Positions 8,542 through 15,854 of a DNA stretch of 64,000 nucleotides are shown here, one piece after another. Position numbers and translations under genes: made by a program. The notes beneath the pieces were generated by a model. The model searched no databases. It was not told the origin of the DNA and saw only the letters and a list, made by a program, of their open reading frames with translations. Every line of letters begins with the position of its first letter. Within the stretch, counting starts at the first letter, position 1. The stretch is from NCBI GenBank assembly GCA_020832905.1, contig JAJHRG010000001.1, positions 128,809 to 192,808 of the forward strand, in the 5' to 3' direction. Source of the DNA: Thermoproteota archaeon. Its GTDB lineage: Archaea > Thermoproteota > Methanomethylicia > Methanomethylicales > Methanomethylicaceae.

Positions 8542-9270
8542 TTAGTGATAAATAACCAAAATGGGAAAAAGCTCTAATGGATGTCCACAATAATAATCTC
8601 CGTATGTAATAAAATAATTAAAAAGTAAATCACCTATTACATATAAAATAAAGCCAAGACTAATAAAAAACCATGATTTACCAATTCTTCCTTTATAAAA
8701 TATTAAGAATCCTAATATTGCAATATAAAGAAGAATTATATCAAGAATAGGATAAGCAGAACTAATAATTGTATTTATGGAAAATTCAAATTCAAATATA
8801 GGTATTATTAAAGTAGTAAAAATTATGATAAATAAGATAATAGTAATAATTGTAGCTAAGTATATAGTCCTTCTTGAAAGTGCTTTTGAAAAATTCTTCA
8901 CATATAAAAATAATGATATAAATATTGGAATATATCCAATTAACCAAAATATATCAGCAATTGATGGAAAAGGAATTTCAACTTCAAGAATAAGTGTAAA
9001 TATAGCCCAGGTAGTTTCTCCAAGAAACCAAAGTCCCAAGCCAATAGAAAAACATAACCAAATAATAGAAAAATATCCTTTAGATTTTGTCCAATATCTT
9101 TTAAAAGCTAAGATAGAAAAAAGAAAAGCAATACCAGAAATAATTAGTGGAAATAAATTTGGAAATATATGCATAAAATTATGATAAAAATTCTGAAAAG
9201 CATAAATTGAAAATAAGAGGATTGCTAAAACTAAGCTGATTATGCATGCATGTTGATATCGAAAGTACAT
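8542..9270 (-). CDS. Multi-pass membrane protein, sensor-like, with apparent C-terminal frameshift
   Basis: About 242 aa with roughly seven or eight hydrophobic segments. The PSIADIFWLIGYIPIFISLFL stretch near residue 101 and GHPLEL near the C-terminus are found in the membrane domains of archaeal sensor proteins. The annotated frame ends abruptly in FPILVIYH. Adding one base in the AAAA run at 8558-8561 would give PIFGYLSLILAFYIHIKEL and a stop at 8507, just before the next gene. This suggests a recent frameshift or an assembly error. Ligand and function are unknown. Confidence 0.7.
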   Translation of the reverse strand: MYFRYQHACIISLVLAILLFSIYAFQNFYHNFMHIFPNLFPLIISGIAFLFSILAFKRYWTKSKGYFSIIWLCFSIGLGLWFLGETTWAIFTLILEVEIPFPSIADIFWLIGYIPIFISLFLYVKNFSKALSRRTIYLATIITIILFIIIFTTLIIPIFEFEFSINTIISSAYPILDIILLYIAILGFLIFYKGRIGKSWFFISLGFILYVIGDLLFNYFITYGDYYCGHPLELFPILVIYH

Positions 9271-9460
9271 ATAAAAGGATACTATGACAATATATATATT
9301 TATAGTTTATTATAATTTATTTATTATATACTAATATACATCAATTATTATAGTTTCTCTTTTAATAATTGCTAATAGAGATATGTTTTGTGAAAATAGA
9401 ACTTCCTCTTTTTATATTATTCTCCTATATATCATAAAATGATTTAAAAAAGAAAAATAA

Positions 9461-9748
9461 TTATTTCCTATAAAGTACTTTCTTAGGATCTTTAATTAAT
9501 AAGATAATTTCCCAAATGATAAGTGCAACTATAAGCATAGCAATACCTAATATTGTGGCATCTGGTGTAAACTCAATAAATTCTCTTCCTTCTGTTAGGA
9601 AACCTATAGTACGATCTACAAAGACCATTATTGTTGCACCCCAAAGAATGAGACATAAATACTTAAGTAAATATTTGTCATTTTCAGCCATACTATACCA
9701 TATTGGTGTAACTATTGTTGCTGCAAATGCTAATATTATTAGCCACAT
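9461..9748 (-). CDS. Small three-helix membrane protein, divergent partner of the 9813 gene
   Basis: 95 aa with three hydrophobic helices: WLIILAFAATIVTPIW at residues 2-17, LLKYLCLILWGATIMVFV at 27-44, and ILGIAMLIVALIIWEIILLI at 70-89. A short charged tail ends in KKVLYRK. GGGGGG stands 4 nt before the ATG, a strong ribosome-binding site. The opposite-strand ORF 9516-9782 is a shadow. It shares a 64-bp promoter region with the next membrane gene. Not assigned to a named family; the location beside iron-uptake genes is only a hint. Confidence 0.7.
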   Translation of the reverse strand: MWLIILAFAATIVTPIWYSMAENDKYLLKYLCLILWGATIMVFVDRTIGFLTEGREFIEFTPDATILGIAMLIVALIIWEIILLIKDPKKVLYRK

Positions 9749-9772
9749 ATTCCCCCCGATAAACTTATATTG

Positions 9773-9800
9773 GTGTTACTAAATATAAATTTAGTGTTAC
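9773..9800. promoter_or_regulatory. Palindromic operator/TATA region between divergent membrane genes
   Basis: The core is ACTAAAT-ATAA-ATTTAGT, a perfect 7-bp inverted repeat with a 4-nt spacer. It is flanked by two direct copies of GTGTTAC (9773-9779 and 9794-9800). The AT-rich centre could also act as TATA element for one or both divergent genes. The symmetry suggests a dimeric regulator binds over the promoter. The regulator is unknown; the DtxR-like protein nearby is one candidate. Confidence 0.5.
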
Positions 9801-9812
9801 GGAGGAGAAAAT

Positions 9813-10178
9813 ATGGCATGTTTTTTAGTTCCAATGGCTTTAGCAATAATAACATCAATAATACAAAAAACAGCAAAAAATATTGCTGAAAAATTGAAAT
9901 TATCAATTCTTAATACATTATTGTGGGGAGGAGTAATTCTTTTGGCATTAGAACATGTATGGCATGGAGAAGTTGTTCCATGGCCACCCTTCCTAACAGC
10001 CATGAGTAATCCTGCAGACATACCAATAATGCTTCATGAAATGGTCACTGTAGGTACAGCAATGTCCATAGTTACGGTCATTACATGGGGGGCAATAGTT
10101 ACAATAAGCTACTATATGCCAAAAATCGTATCAGTTAAAACTGTAGAGTCAGTAAAGAAGGGAATTATTACACATTAA
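9813..10178 (+). CDS. Small membrane protein with conserved-looking intramembrane histidines
   Basis: 121 aa with perhaps three hydrophobic helices: ACFLVPMALAIITSII (residues 2-17), LNTLLWGGVILLALEHVWHGE (33-53) and VGTAMSIVTVITWGAIVTISYYM (79-101). Histidines in LEHVWHGE and MLHEM lie at helix edges where a metal or haem could bind. GGAGG stands 8 nt before the ATG. It is divergent from a second small membrane protein and the pair may act together. I do not recognise a named family. The opposite-strand ORF 9797-10021 is a shadow. Confidence 0.7.
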   Translation: MACFLVPMALAIITSIIQKTAKNIAEKLKLSILNTLLWGGVILLALEHVWHGEVVPWPPFLTAMSNPADIPIMLHEMVTVGTAMSIVTVITWGAIVTISYYMPKIVSVKTVESVKKGIITH

Positions 10179-10228
10179 GGTTATTCTTTTTTGTCTAAAT
10201 AGCAAGAGATCCTTAGATATATTTGGAT

Positions 10229-10310
10229 TTACAACTGAAACTCTCGCCCTTTAGGGCAGGGAGGAGGTCAGATCTGTAAAAATATCAAGAATCCTTCTAA
10301 ACGTTAGAAG
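10229..10310 (+). mobile_element. Orphan IS200/IS605-type right-end remnant
   Basis: The stretch ACAACTGAAA then CTCTCGCCCTTTAGGGCAGG and GAGGAGGTCAG has the look of the right end of archaeal IS200/IS605 (tnpB) elements, which overlaps the omega-RNA region. It folds into a hairpin with a CTCTC/GGGAG lower stem and a GCCC-TTTA-GGGC tip. A second perfect hairpin follows at 10294-10310 (CTTCTAA-ACG-TTAGAAG). No tnpA or tnpB is present, so this is a scar or a small non-autonomous copy. It sits between the convergent 9813 gene and feoB. Confidence 0.6.
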
Positions 10311-10337
10311 TTTTGCTAATATATTAAAAAAGATCCC

Positions 10338-12278
10338 CTACTTAAAAAATAACAATAATATTCTATAGACAATCCCACCTATTGCTATTGCAAATATTAT
10401 TTCAAAAATTGTTATAATTAATGCTTTTTTCCAACCAATTTCTTTTATTAAAGCAGCAATTGTTGATATACATGGTATATAAAACATTGTAACTATTGTA
10501 AAAACAATCATTTGGATAGGACCAAAACCTGGAATTTCTGAAAAATTTGTAGTTCCCAATAATGTTGCAAGCATAATAAGTGTCAATTCTTTTCTTAAAA
10601 TTCCAAAGATTAAAGCTATTCCTGTAACTATTGGTAATCCTAACCATGTAACTGTTATAGGACTTAAAGCTAATGCTATAGGTTCAAGTAAATTAAAAAC
10701 TTCTATTAACTTAAGTATAAAACTTCCAATAATTATTAAAGGAAAAGCTATTTTGATGAATTCAAGTACTCTAAACCATGTTTGCTTCAAAACCGTTTTT
10801 AGGTGCGGCCATCTATAATCATGCATTTCCATAATTAAGCCAATGGGTTCACCTGGTATGACTTTAAATGCTAATCTCCCAAGAATAAAAATTACAATCA
10901 AGTCAAAAATATAAAGTGCTAATGCATATTCAATACCCAAATATTTACCAACAAGACCAAGAATTATTACTGTACGAGCTGCACATGGTACAAGTGTTGT
11001 AACAAAAACAGCAAGAAGTCTTTCTCTTTCAGTTTCCATTATTCTACATCCTAAACATGCTGGAACATTACATCCATAACCAAGAAGTAAAGGAATAAAG
11101 GCCTTTCCATGTAATCCAATTTTATGCATAATATTATCCATTAAAAATGCAATTCTACTTAAGTAACCTGAATCTTCAAGAAAATAAAGAATAATATAGA
11201 ATGGGATAATATATGGTAATGCAATTGTAATACCTGCAATAATTCCTTCCATTATACTCCATGTAAGCTTACCAATAGTTCCTATTCCAAAAATATCATA
11301 AAAGATTGGTTCTAAGTTATAAAAAAATTCATTTAAAAAATCTGAAATACATCCACCTATAATAAAAACAGAATAAAACATTATAATAAGTGAAAAAATC
11401 ATTATGAAGTATCCAGCAACTTTATGAGTTGTAATATTATGAATATATTCTTCAAGTCTTGGTTTTATAGGAGGAACAATCTTTTGTACTTCTCTAGCTA
11501 TACGATTAGCAATTTCATATCGTTCAGCTACTATTACTGTTGAACAACTATGTCCATGAATATTTTCAATTTCCTTTGATAGCTTCTTAGCTATATTAAC
11601 TATTTCAGGATTAATTTTTTCTATTTCTTTTTCTATTTCTTCATCTCCTTCCAATAATTTTATAGCTGTATATCTAGGAGGATACCAATAATTAACTCCT
11701 TCTAACATTTTCACAATTATAGCTATTCTTTCTTCAATTTCTTTTCCATATCTTATAATAATCTTTGGTCTTTCTTTTTTTTCTGCAACTTCAATTGCTT
11801 TTTCTAATAGTTTAAAAATACCTATTCCTTTTATTGCAATTGTTGGAATAACAGGAATTCCTAAAATTTTTTCTAATTTTTCAATATTAATTTCAATACC
11901 CTTCTTTTTTGCCATATCAATTTGATTTAATGCTAAAACAATTGGAATCTCTAATTCTATAAGTTGTAATGTAAGATAGAGATTTCTTTCAAGAATAGAA
12001 GCATCTACAACATTTATTACAACATCTGGTTTTTCAATAGCAATATATTTCCTTGTAATTTGTTCTTCAATAGAAAATGTAGAAAGAGAATAAATCCCAG
12101 GTAAATCAATAATATCAATTGTATATCCTTTAAAATGAAGAGTTCCTTCAGCTTTTTCTACAGTTTTTCCAGGCCAATTTCCAATATGTTGATGTAAACC
12201 AGTTAAGTAATTAAATATAACTGATTTTCCAACATTTGTATTTCCGGCTAAGGCTATATGAAGTTTTTTATTACTCAT
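10338..12278 (-). CDS. feoB: Ferrous iron transport protein B
   Basis: GTP-gated Fe(II) importer of the cytoplasmic membrane. The N-terminal G domain shows G1 GNTNVGKS (residues 12-19), G3 [11 protein letters not shown] near 55 and G4 NQID near 117. The C-terminal part is a polytopic membrane domain with the duplicated Gate regions, including [28 protein letters not shown] with its conserved cysteines. At 646 aa it is full length for an archaeal copy. It follows feoA, sharing one nucleotide with its stop, and is the last gene of the DtxR-feoA-feoB group. Confidence 0.96.
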   Translation of the reverse strand: MSNKKLHIALAGNTNVGKSVIFNYLTGLHQHIGNWPGKTVEKAEGTLHFKGYTIDIIDLPGIYSLSTFSIEEQITRKYIAIEKPDVVINVVDASILERNLYLTLQLIELEIPIVLALNQIDMAKKKGIEINIEKLEKILGIPVIPTIAIKGIGIFKLLEKAIEVAEKKERPKIIIRYGKEIEERIAIIVKMLEGVNYWYPPRYTAIKLLEGDEEIEKEIEKINPEIVNIAKKLSKEIENIHGHSCSTVIVAERYEIANRIAREVQKIVPPIKPRLEEYIHNITTHKVAGYFIMIFSLIIMFYSVFIIGGCISDFLNEFFYNLEPIFYDIFGIGTIGKLTWSIMEGIIAGITIALPYIIPFYIILYFLEDSGYLSRIAFLMDNIMHKIGLHGKAFIPLLLGYGCNVPACLGCRIMETERERLLAVFVTTLVPCAARTVIILGLVGKYLGIEYALALYIFDLIVIFILGRLAFKVIPGEPIGLIMEMHDYRWPHLKTVLKQTWFRVLEFIKIAFPLIIIGSFILKLIEVFNLLEPIALALSPITVTWLGLPIVTGIALIFGILRKELTLIMLATLLGTTNFSEIPGFGPIQMIVFTIVTMFYIPCISTIAALIKEIGWKKALIITIFEIIFAIAIGGIVYRILLLFFK

Positions 12279-12541
12279 TATTCTTCAACCTCAACTAGAA
12301 TTCTTTCAGCAATACCTCTACCAAGTGCAAGTCTTGTATCTCTTACAATAATCTCAATAGGTCCATGAAATGGAGCTGACTTTACAACAGTAATTTTTGT
12401 ACCAGGTGTTAAACCCATATCCATAAGTCTTTTTTTAAGACCCCATCTTCCTTGTTCTTTTTCAGAAGGACTATCTATAGAAACAATTATTGCAGTTTCG
12501 CCATTTTTTAATGCAGTTAATGGAAGTATTCTTTTATTCAC
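12278..12541 (-). CDS. feoA: Ferrous iron transport protein A
   Basis: An 87-aa SH3-like protein that assists FeoB. The family pattern LKKRLMDMGLTPGTKITVVKSAPFHGPIEI is present at residues 35-64 and is followed by LALGRGIAERILVEV. It touches feoB by one nucleotide and lies 13 nt after the DtxR-like gene, so all three form one operon. Such coupling of an iron-sensing repressor to feoAB is common in archaea and bacteria. Confidence 0.93.
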   Translation of the reverse strand: MNKRILPLTALKNGETAIIVSIDSPSEKEQGRWGLKKRLMDMGLTPGTKITVVKSAPFHGPIEIIVRDTRLALGRGIAERILVEVEE

Positions 12542-12554
12542 TTATATCACCTCT

Positions 12555-13226
12555 TTAACATAATTTTTTAACATAAATGATAGAAGCAATCTTATTGCTT
12601 ATTACATGACAGGATTCTTTTATCATTAATGTAATTGATTCATTAATAGAGTTCTTTTCTAGAACTTTTATAATATTACCAGGAATAATGCCTAATTTAC
12701 TTAAATATTGTAATACATCACTATGTTCTTCTACTATTTTAATAATAATACCTTGAGAGCCTATATTGAGCTCTGTTAAAGGAATTGATTCTTCTTCAAC
12801 TATCCTTCCACATTTTGTTGGAATTGGATTTCCATGAGGACATTTTTTTGGATTATTTAAAATTCTCTCTAATGATTTAATAATTTCATCAGTTAGACTA
12901 TGTTCAAGCTTACAAGCAATTTCATGAGCTTTTTCCCATTCTATATTGAGAATATCAGTAAGTAAACACTCAGAAAGTCTATGTTTTCTTATTACTTCAA
13001 TAGCTAATTTACGACCTTTATCTGTAAGTTTAACTCCACGATAAGGTTGATGTACAATAAGTCCTTTTCTTTCTAATAACTTAATAGTATTTGTTACAGT
13101 ACCTGGTACTACTTTCATCATATTAACAATATCTTTTGTTCTAGCTACACCATATCTTTCTTCAAGTTTATAAATACATTCAAGATATTCTTCGATTACA
13201 GGAGTAATTTCTTTAGATGAAGACAT
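12555..13226 (-). CDS. DtxR/MntR-family metal-dependent transcriptional regulator
   Basis: A 223-aa metal-sensing repressor. The N-terminal winged helix covers about residues 8-70 (VIEEYLECIYKLEERYGVARTKDIVNMM). The dimerisation and metal-binding domain follows (RKHRLSECLLTDIL, then EIACKLEHSLTDEI and the ILNNPKKCPHGNPIP motif typical of the family). The C-terminal 75 residues form an SH3/FeoA-like domain. Being first gene of the feo operon and having a 6-2-6 palindrome just upstream points to autoregulation by Fe(II), though Mn(II) cannot be excluded. Confidence 0.92.
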   Translation of the reverse strand: MSSSKEITPVIEEYLECIYKLEERYGVARTKDIVNMMKVVPGTVTNTIKLLERKGLIVHQPYRGVKLTDKGRKLAIEVIRKHRLSECLLTDILNIEWEKAHEIACKLEHSLTDEIIKSLERILNNPKKCPHGNPIPTKCGRIVEEESIPLTELNIGSQGIIIKIVEEHSDVLQYLSKLGIIPGNIIKVLEKNSINESITLMIKESCHVISNKIASIIYVKKLC

Positions 13227-13249
13227 GTACGAAGACCAAAAATTCTTTT

Positions 13250-13263
13250 TACGAGAACTCGTA
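13250..13263. promoter_or_regulatory. Palindromic operator upstream of the DtxR-feoAB operon
   Basis: TACGAG-AA-CTCGTA is a perfect 6-bp inverted repeat with a 2-nt centre, 24 nt before the DtxR-like start codon. On the minus strand the AT-rich box AATTTAAATA lies directly upstream of it, so a bound protein would sit between TATA box and start site and block transcription. The self-encoded DtxR-like protein is the obvious candidate. Confidence 0.6.
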
Positions 13264-13293
13264 TTTAAATTTTTTAAATAAAAAACTAAAAAT

Positions 13294-13371
13294 TTAGATT
13301 AGTATTGGAGGTCCACATTTAGCTATTTTATGTTTAATTATTCTTAATTTGAACATTTTTTCTATCATCAT
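13294..13371 (-). CDS. Candidate 25-aa small protein
   Basis: Too short for the ORF track. The peptide begins MMIEKMFKLRIIKHKIAK and ends in CGPPILI. Support is the ribosome-binding site GGTGATC, a full match to the archaeal 16S 3' end, ending 3 nt before the first ATG, and a TATA-like box (TTTATATATC) upstream on the same strand. It is basic, amphipathic and has a single Cys. It lies between the DtxR operon and the divergent HTH gene. Function unknown; it could also be a leader peptide. Confidence 0.45.
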   Translation of the reverse strand: MMIEKMFKLRIIKHKIAKCGPPILI

Positions 13372-13386
13372 TTTGATCACCTTTTT

Positions 13387-13466
13387 TTTCTCACTTTTTC
13401 ATTTTTACAATATGAGAAAGAGATATATAAATTTTTCGCATTATTGAAATTTGTAAAAGTGAGAAA
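13387..13466. promoter_or_regulatory. Divergent promoter with long inverted repeats (TTGTAAAA-type / GTGAGAAA)
   Basis: TTTCTCACTTTT at 13387-13398 is the exact reverse complement of AAAAGTGAGAAA at 13455-13466. Each copy is accompanied by TTGTAAAA (13403-13410 in reverse, 13451-13458 forward), so the two arms are versions of TTGTAAAA-GTGAGAAA in opposite orientation. The plus-strand arm runs into the TATA box GTTTATATAAT of the HTH gene. The minus-strand arm lies near the expected start site of the 25-aa ORF. One regulator may control both. Confidence 0.5.
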
Positions 13467-13532
13467 AGTTTATATAATTATTTAGTAATCAAGAAAATAA
13501 CATATAGTAATATTTAATAAGAGGTGATAAAG

Positions 13533-13931
13533 GTGAATAACAAGAAGTATTCAATTAAAATACTATCTGAAAGTAAGATAATTGAAGTTGATTTTAGAAC
13601 TTACTTAAGCTTTGATACTGTAGAAGAAGTACTAAATCAATTAAGAGAATATATTGCTGAAGATTATCGCATTAAAATAATGGGTTATATCAATAGGGAA
13701 TATAACTATATTAAAGCCTTTATGTTAGCTCTTTCACTTTTTGGTAAAGAAGATCGTATAATTTTTGAGAATAAAGCAAAATTTAGTAAAGCTGAAAGAA
13801 GATTGAAAAAAGAAAGGATACAAGAATTAAGACGTATGGGCTATAGTGCAAAACAAATATCAGAAGAATTAGGTGTACCACTGAAAACAATTTATCGTTG
13901 GTTAAAAGAAGAAAGTAAAATAAACTATTAA
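13533..13931 (+). CDS. Small HTH protein (resolvase-type helix-turn-helix at C-terminus)
   Basis: About 132 aa. The N-terminal 75 residues are of unknown fold. The C-terminal part, ERIQELRRMGYSAKQISEELGVPLKTIYRWLKEE, is a clear helix-turn-helix of the Hin/HTH_23 type. The start is placed at the second GTG (13533) because GAGGTGAT is an ideal ribosome-binding site 5 nt before it and overlaps the first GTG. It is probably a transcription regulator and may bind the inverted repeats in its own promoter. No neighbouring recombinase signs are seen. Confidence 0.7.
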   Translation: MNNKKYSIKILSESKIIEVDFRTYLSFDTVEEVLNQLREYIAEDYRIKIMGYINREYNYIKAFMLALSLFGKEDRIIFENKAKFSKAERRLKKERIQELRRMGYSAKQISEELGVPLKTIYRWLKEESKINY

Positions 13932-13990
13932 GTAAAAAGACTAAAAATATTTAAATAATAATTTAAAAAGAAGTATTTGAGGTCTTCTTT

Positions 13991-14743
13991 ATGAGTGATA
14001 GAGTTGATGTTGGAATACCAGGGATGAATGAATTACTTAATGGTGGATTACCTAAAAGAAATATAGTTTTATTATCTGGAGGACCTGGAACTGGTAAATC
14101 TATTTTTGGTCAACAATTTCTTTATGCTGGATTTAAACTTGGTGAGCCTGGTGTTCTTGTAACTTTAGAAGAACATCCAGTTCAAGTTAGAATTAATATG
14201 GATAGATTTGGTTGGGAACCTAAAAAGTATGAACAAGAGGGAAAATTTGCAATTGTAGATGCTTTTACTTCTGGTGTTGGAGAATCAGCAAAAAGAGAAC
14301 GTTATGTTGTAAAGGATCCTGATGATGTACCAAGCTTTTTAGATGTAATAAAACAAGCAATTACTGATTTAAATGCAGAAAGAGTAGTAATAGATTCTGT
14401 TTCAACACTCTATATGACTAGACCAATGCAAGCACGATCAACAATAATGCTTATAAAAAAAGTTTTAGCTGGTCTTGGTTGTACAGGTTTTCTTATTTCA
14501 CAAGTAAGTGTAACAGATAGAGGATTTGGTGGTCCTGGTGTTGAACATGCTGCTGATGGAATTATTAGACTTGATTTAGATGAGTTTCAAGGTGAACTTA
14601 AACGTTCAATAATTATTTGGAAAATGCGAGGAACAGGACATTCTATGAAAAGACATCCTTTTGAAATAACAAGTAAGGGAATAGTTATATATCCAGATAA
14701 AACTGTAAAAATTACATCTAGAGGATTTTTTGAAGGAAGCTAA
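13991..14743 (+). CDS. KaiC-like RecA-superfamily ATPase
   Basis: A single-domain KaiC/RadA-like ATPase of 250 aa. Walker A is [17 protein letters not shown] (residues 27-43). EEHP follows the second strand, and the Walker B strand is [14 protein letters not shown] near residue 131. Single-domain archaeal KaiC homologues act as signalling or regulatory ATPases rather than clocks. A DNA-binding protein gene starts 11 nt downstream, so the two probably form a complex. The upstream HTH gene (13533) is on the same strand 59 bp away. The partner process is not shown by the sequence. Confidence 0.88.
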   Translation: MSDRVDVGIPGMNELLNGGLPKRNIVLLSGGPGTGKSIFGQQFLYAGFKLGEPGVLVTLEEHPVQVRINMDRFGWEPKKYEQEGKFAIVDAFTSGVGESAKRERYVVKDPDDVPSFLDVIKQAITDLNAERVVIDSVSTLYMTRPMQARSTIMLIKKVLAGLGCTGFLISQVSVTDRGFGGPGVEHAADGIIRLDLDEFQGELKRSIIIWKMRGTGHSMKRHPFEITSKGIVIYPDKTVKITSRGFFEGS

Positions 14744-14754
14744 GGTGAGAAATA

Positions 14755-15264
14755 ATGAGTGAAATAGAGGTTCCATTAAAACCATTAGGAAGAGAAGATA
14801 TACAAAAGCTTGAAGCAGTTCTTCTTTTAGCAACAGTTTCAAGAAAAGATGTAATTGAAAAAATGAGAAGTGGTGATCCAAAAGATCGTATAACATGGAT
14901 AGACTCATTAGCTGTTGCAGCAGGAGCACTTGCTAGAGAAAAAGCTGGAATGAGTACTTCAAGAATAGCTGATGAGCTTGGTAGAGGTGAACAAACTATT
15001 AGAGCACATTTAACAGGAAAAACTGAAGCTGGAAAACTTGTAAGAGAAACATATGAAATGCTATTAAAAGGTGAAAAAGTTCTCTCATTCATATTTAGAG
15101 AAACTGAGATTTCATCAAAAGAGGAAATTGAAAAATTAAAAGCTGAAATTGAAAAAGAAAGAAAAGAAAAAAATGAATTACAAGAAAAACTTAATAAAAT
15201 ACAAAATAAGCTTGAAAATACTATTAAAGTACTAGAACAAATTTTATCTCAACTTAAGGCTTAG
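14755..15264 (+). CDS. HTH protein with C-terminal coiled coil, KaiC partner
   Basis: 169 aa. Residues about 15-110 form a helical domain with a helix-turn-helix (GMSTSRIADELGRGEQTIRAHLTGKTEAG). From about residue 118 to the end the sequence is a long coiled coil with heptads (EEIEKLKAEIEKERKEKNELQEKLNKIQNKLEN). GGTGAG stands just before the ATG. The gene follows the KaiC-like ATPase by 11 nt. Pairs of this kind are recurrent in Thermoproteota, suggesting the ATPase regulates or is tethered by the DNA-binding partner. Confidence 0.78.
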   Translation: MSEIEVPLKPLGREDIQKLEAVLLLATVSRKDVIEKMRSGDPKDRITWIDSLAVAAGALAREKAGMSTSRIADELGRGEQTIRAHLTGKTEAGKLVRETYEMLLKGEKVLSFIFRETEISSKEEIEKLKAEIEKERKEKNELQEKLNKIQNKLENTIKVLEQILSQLKA

Positions 15265-15382
15265 TAGTAATTAACTTTTTTATACAATAATTCTTTATAA
15301 TCAAAAAAGATTAATTATACTATTTTTTTACTAGTAAATCTTTTTTATTTCTTTATTAAGAAATATTAGTTTGGAGATATAT

Positions 15383-15811
15383 TTGAAAAAAGAAAAATCT
15401 GCTGGATTTTTAATATTTAGAAGAGAAAATAATACAATAAAATACTTATTCTTAAAATCAAAAGGAAGATATGATATACCAAAAGGAATTCAAGAAGTAG
15501 GAGAAAGTGAATTTGAGGCTGCATTAAGAGAATTAAAAGAAGAAACTGGAATAAATGAAGTAAAAATAGTTCCATTATTTAAAAAGAAGATTGAATATTT
15601 CTATAGATTAGGAAAAGATAATATAAAGAAAGAAGTAGTATACTTTCTTGGAGAAGTTAATACAAGTGAAATAAAAATCTCAAAAGAACATAATGGTTAT
15701 GAGTGGTTAACAAAAGAAGAAGTACTTTCAAAAGTAAAGTATGAAAATATTAAAAAATTAGTAGAAGAAGCTGAGAACTATATTAAGAATCTTAATAAGA
15801 AAAATGTTTAG
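15383..15811 (+). CDS. Nudix hydrolase (Ap4A-hydrolase type)
   Basis: About 142 aa with an intact Nudix box, GIQEVGESEFEAALREL then KEETGI, matching Gx5Ex7REUxEExGU. The N-terminus KKEKSAGFLIFRR is like that of archaeal bis(5'-nucleosyl)-tetraphosphatases, which cleave dinucleoside polyphosphates. The TTG at 15383 is preferred over the TTG at 15371 because GGAG lies 6 nt before it. It is followed after 43 nt by an M20 peptidase. Substrate is inferred from similarity only. Confidence 0.85.
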   Translation: MKKEKSAGFLIFRRENNTIKYLFLKSKGRYDIPKGIQEVGESEFEAALRELKEETGINEVKIVPLFKKKIEYFYRLGKDNIKKEVVYFLGEVNTSEIKISKEHNGYEWLTKEEVLSKVKYENIKKLVEEAENYIKNLNKKNV

Positions 15812-15854
15812 ATTTTAGTCAATTTTAATTACTAGAAGATATATTACTTTAATT

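Noticed and set aside
9516-9782. Plus-strand ORF of 88 aa
   Set aside because: Shadow of the membrane protein gene on the other strand, which has a strong ribosome-binding site.
9797-10021. Minus-strand ORF of 74 aa
   Set aside because: Overlaps the better supported plus-strand membrane gene and has no ribosome-binding site.
10402-10647. Minus-strand ORF of 81 aa inside feoB
   Set aside because: Out-of-frame shadow with low-complexity Asn/Tyr content.
13360-13378. ATGATGA resembling a C-box of a C/D guide RNA
   Set aside because: No D-box (CTGA) at a suitable distance and no terminal stem; it is better explained as the start of the 25-aa ORF.
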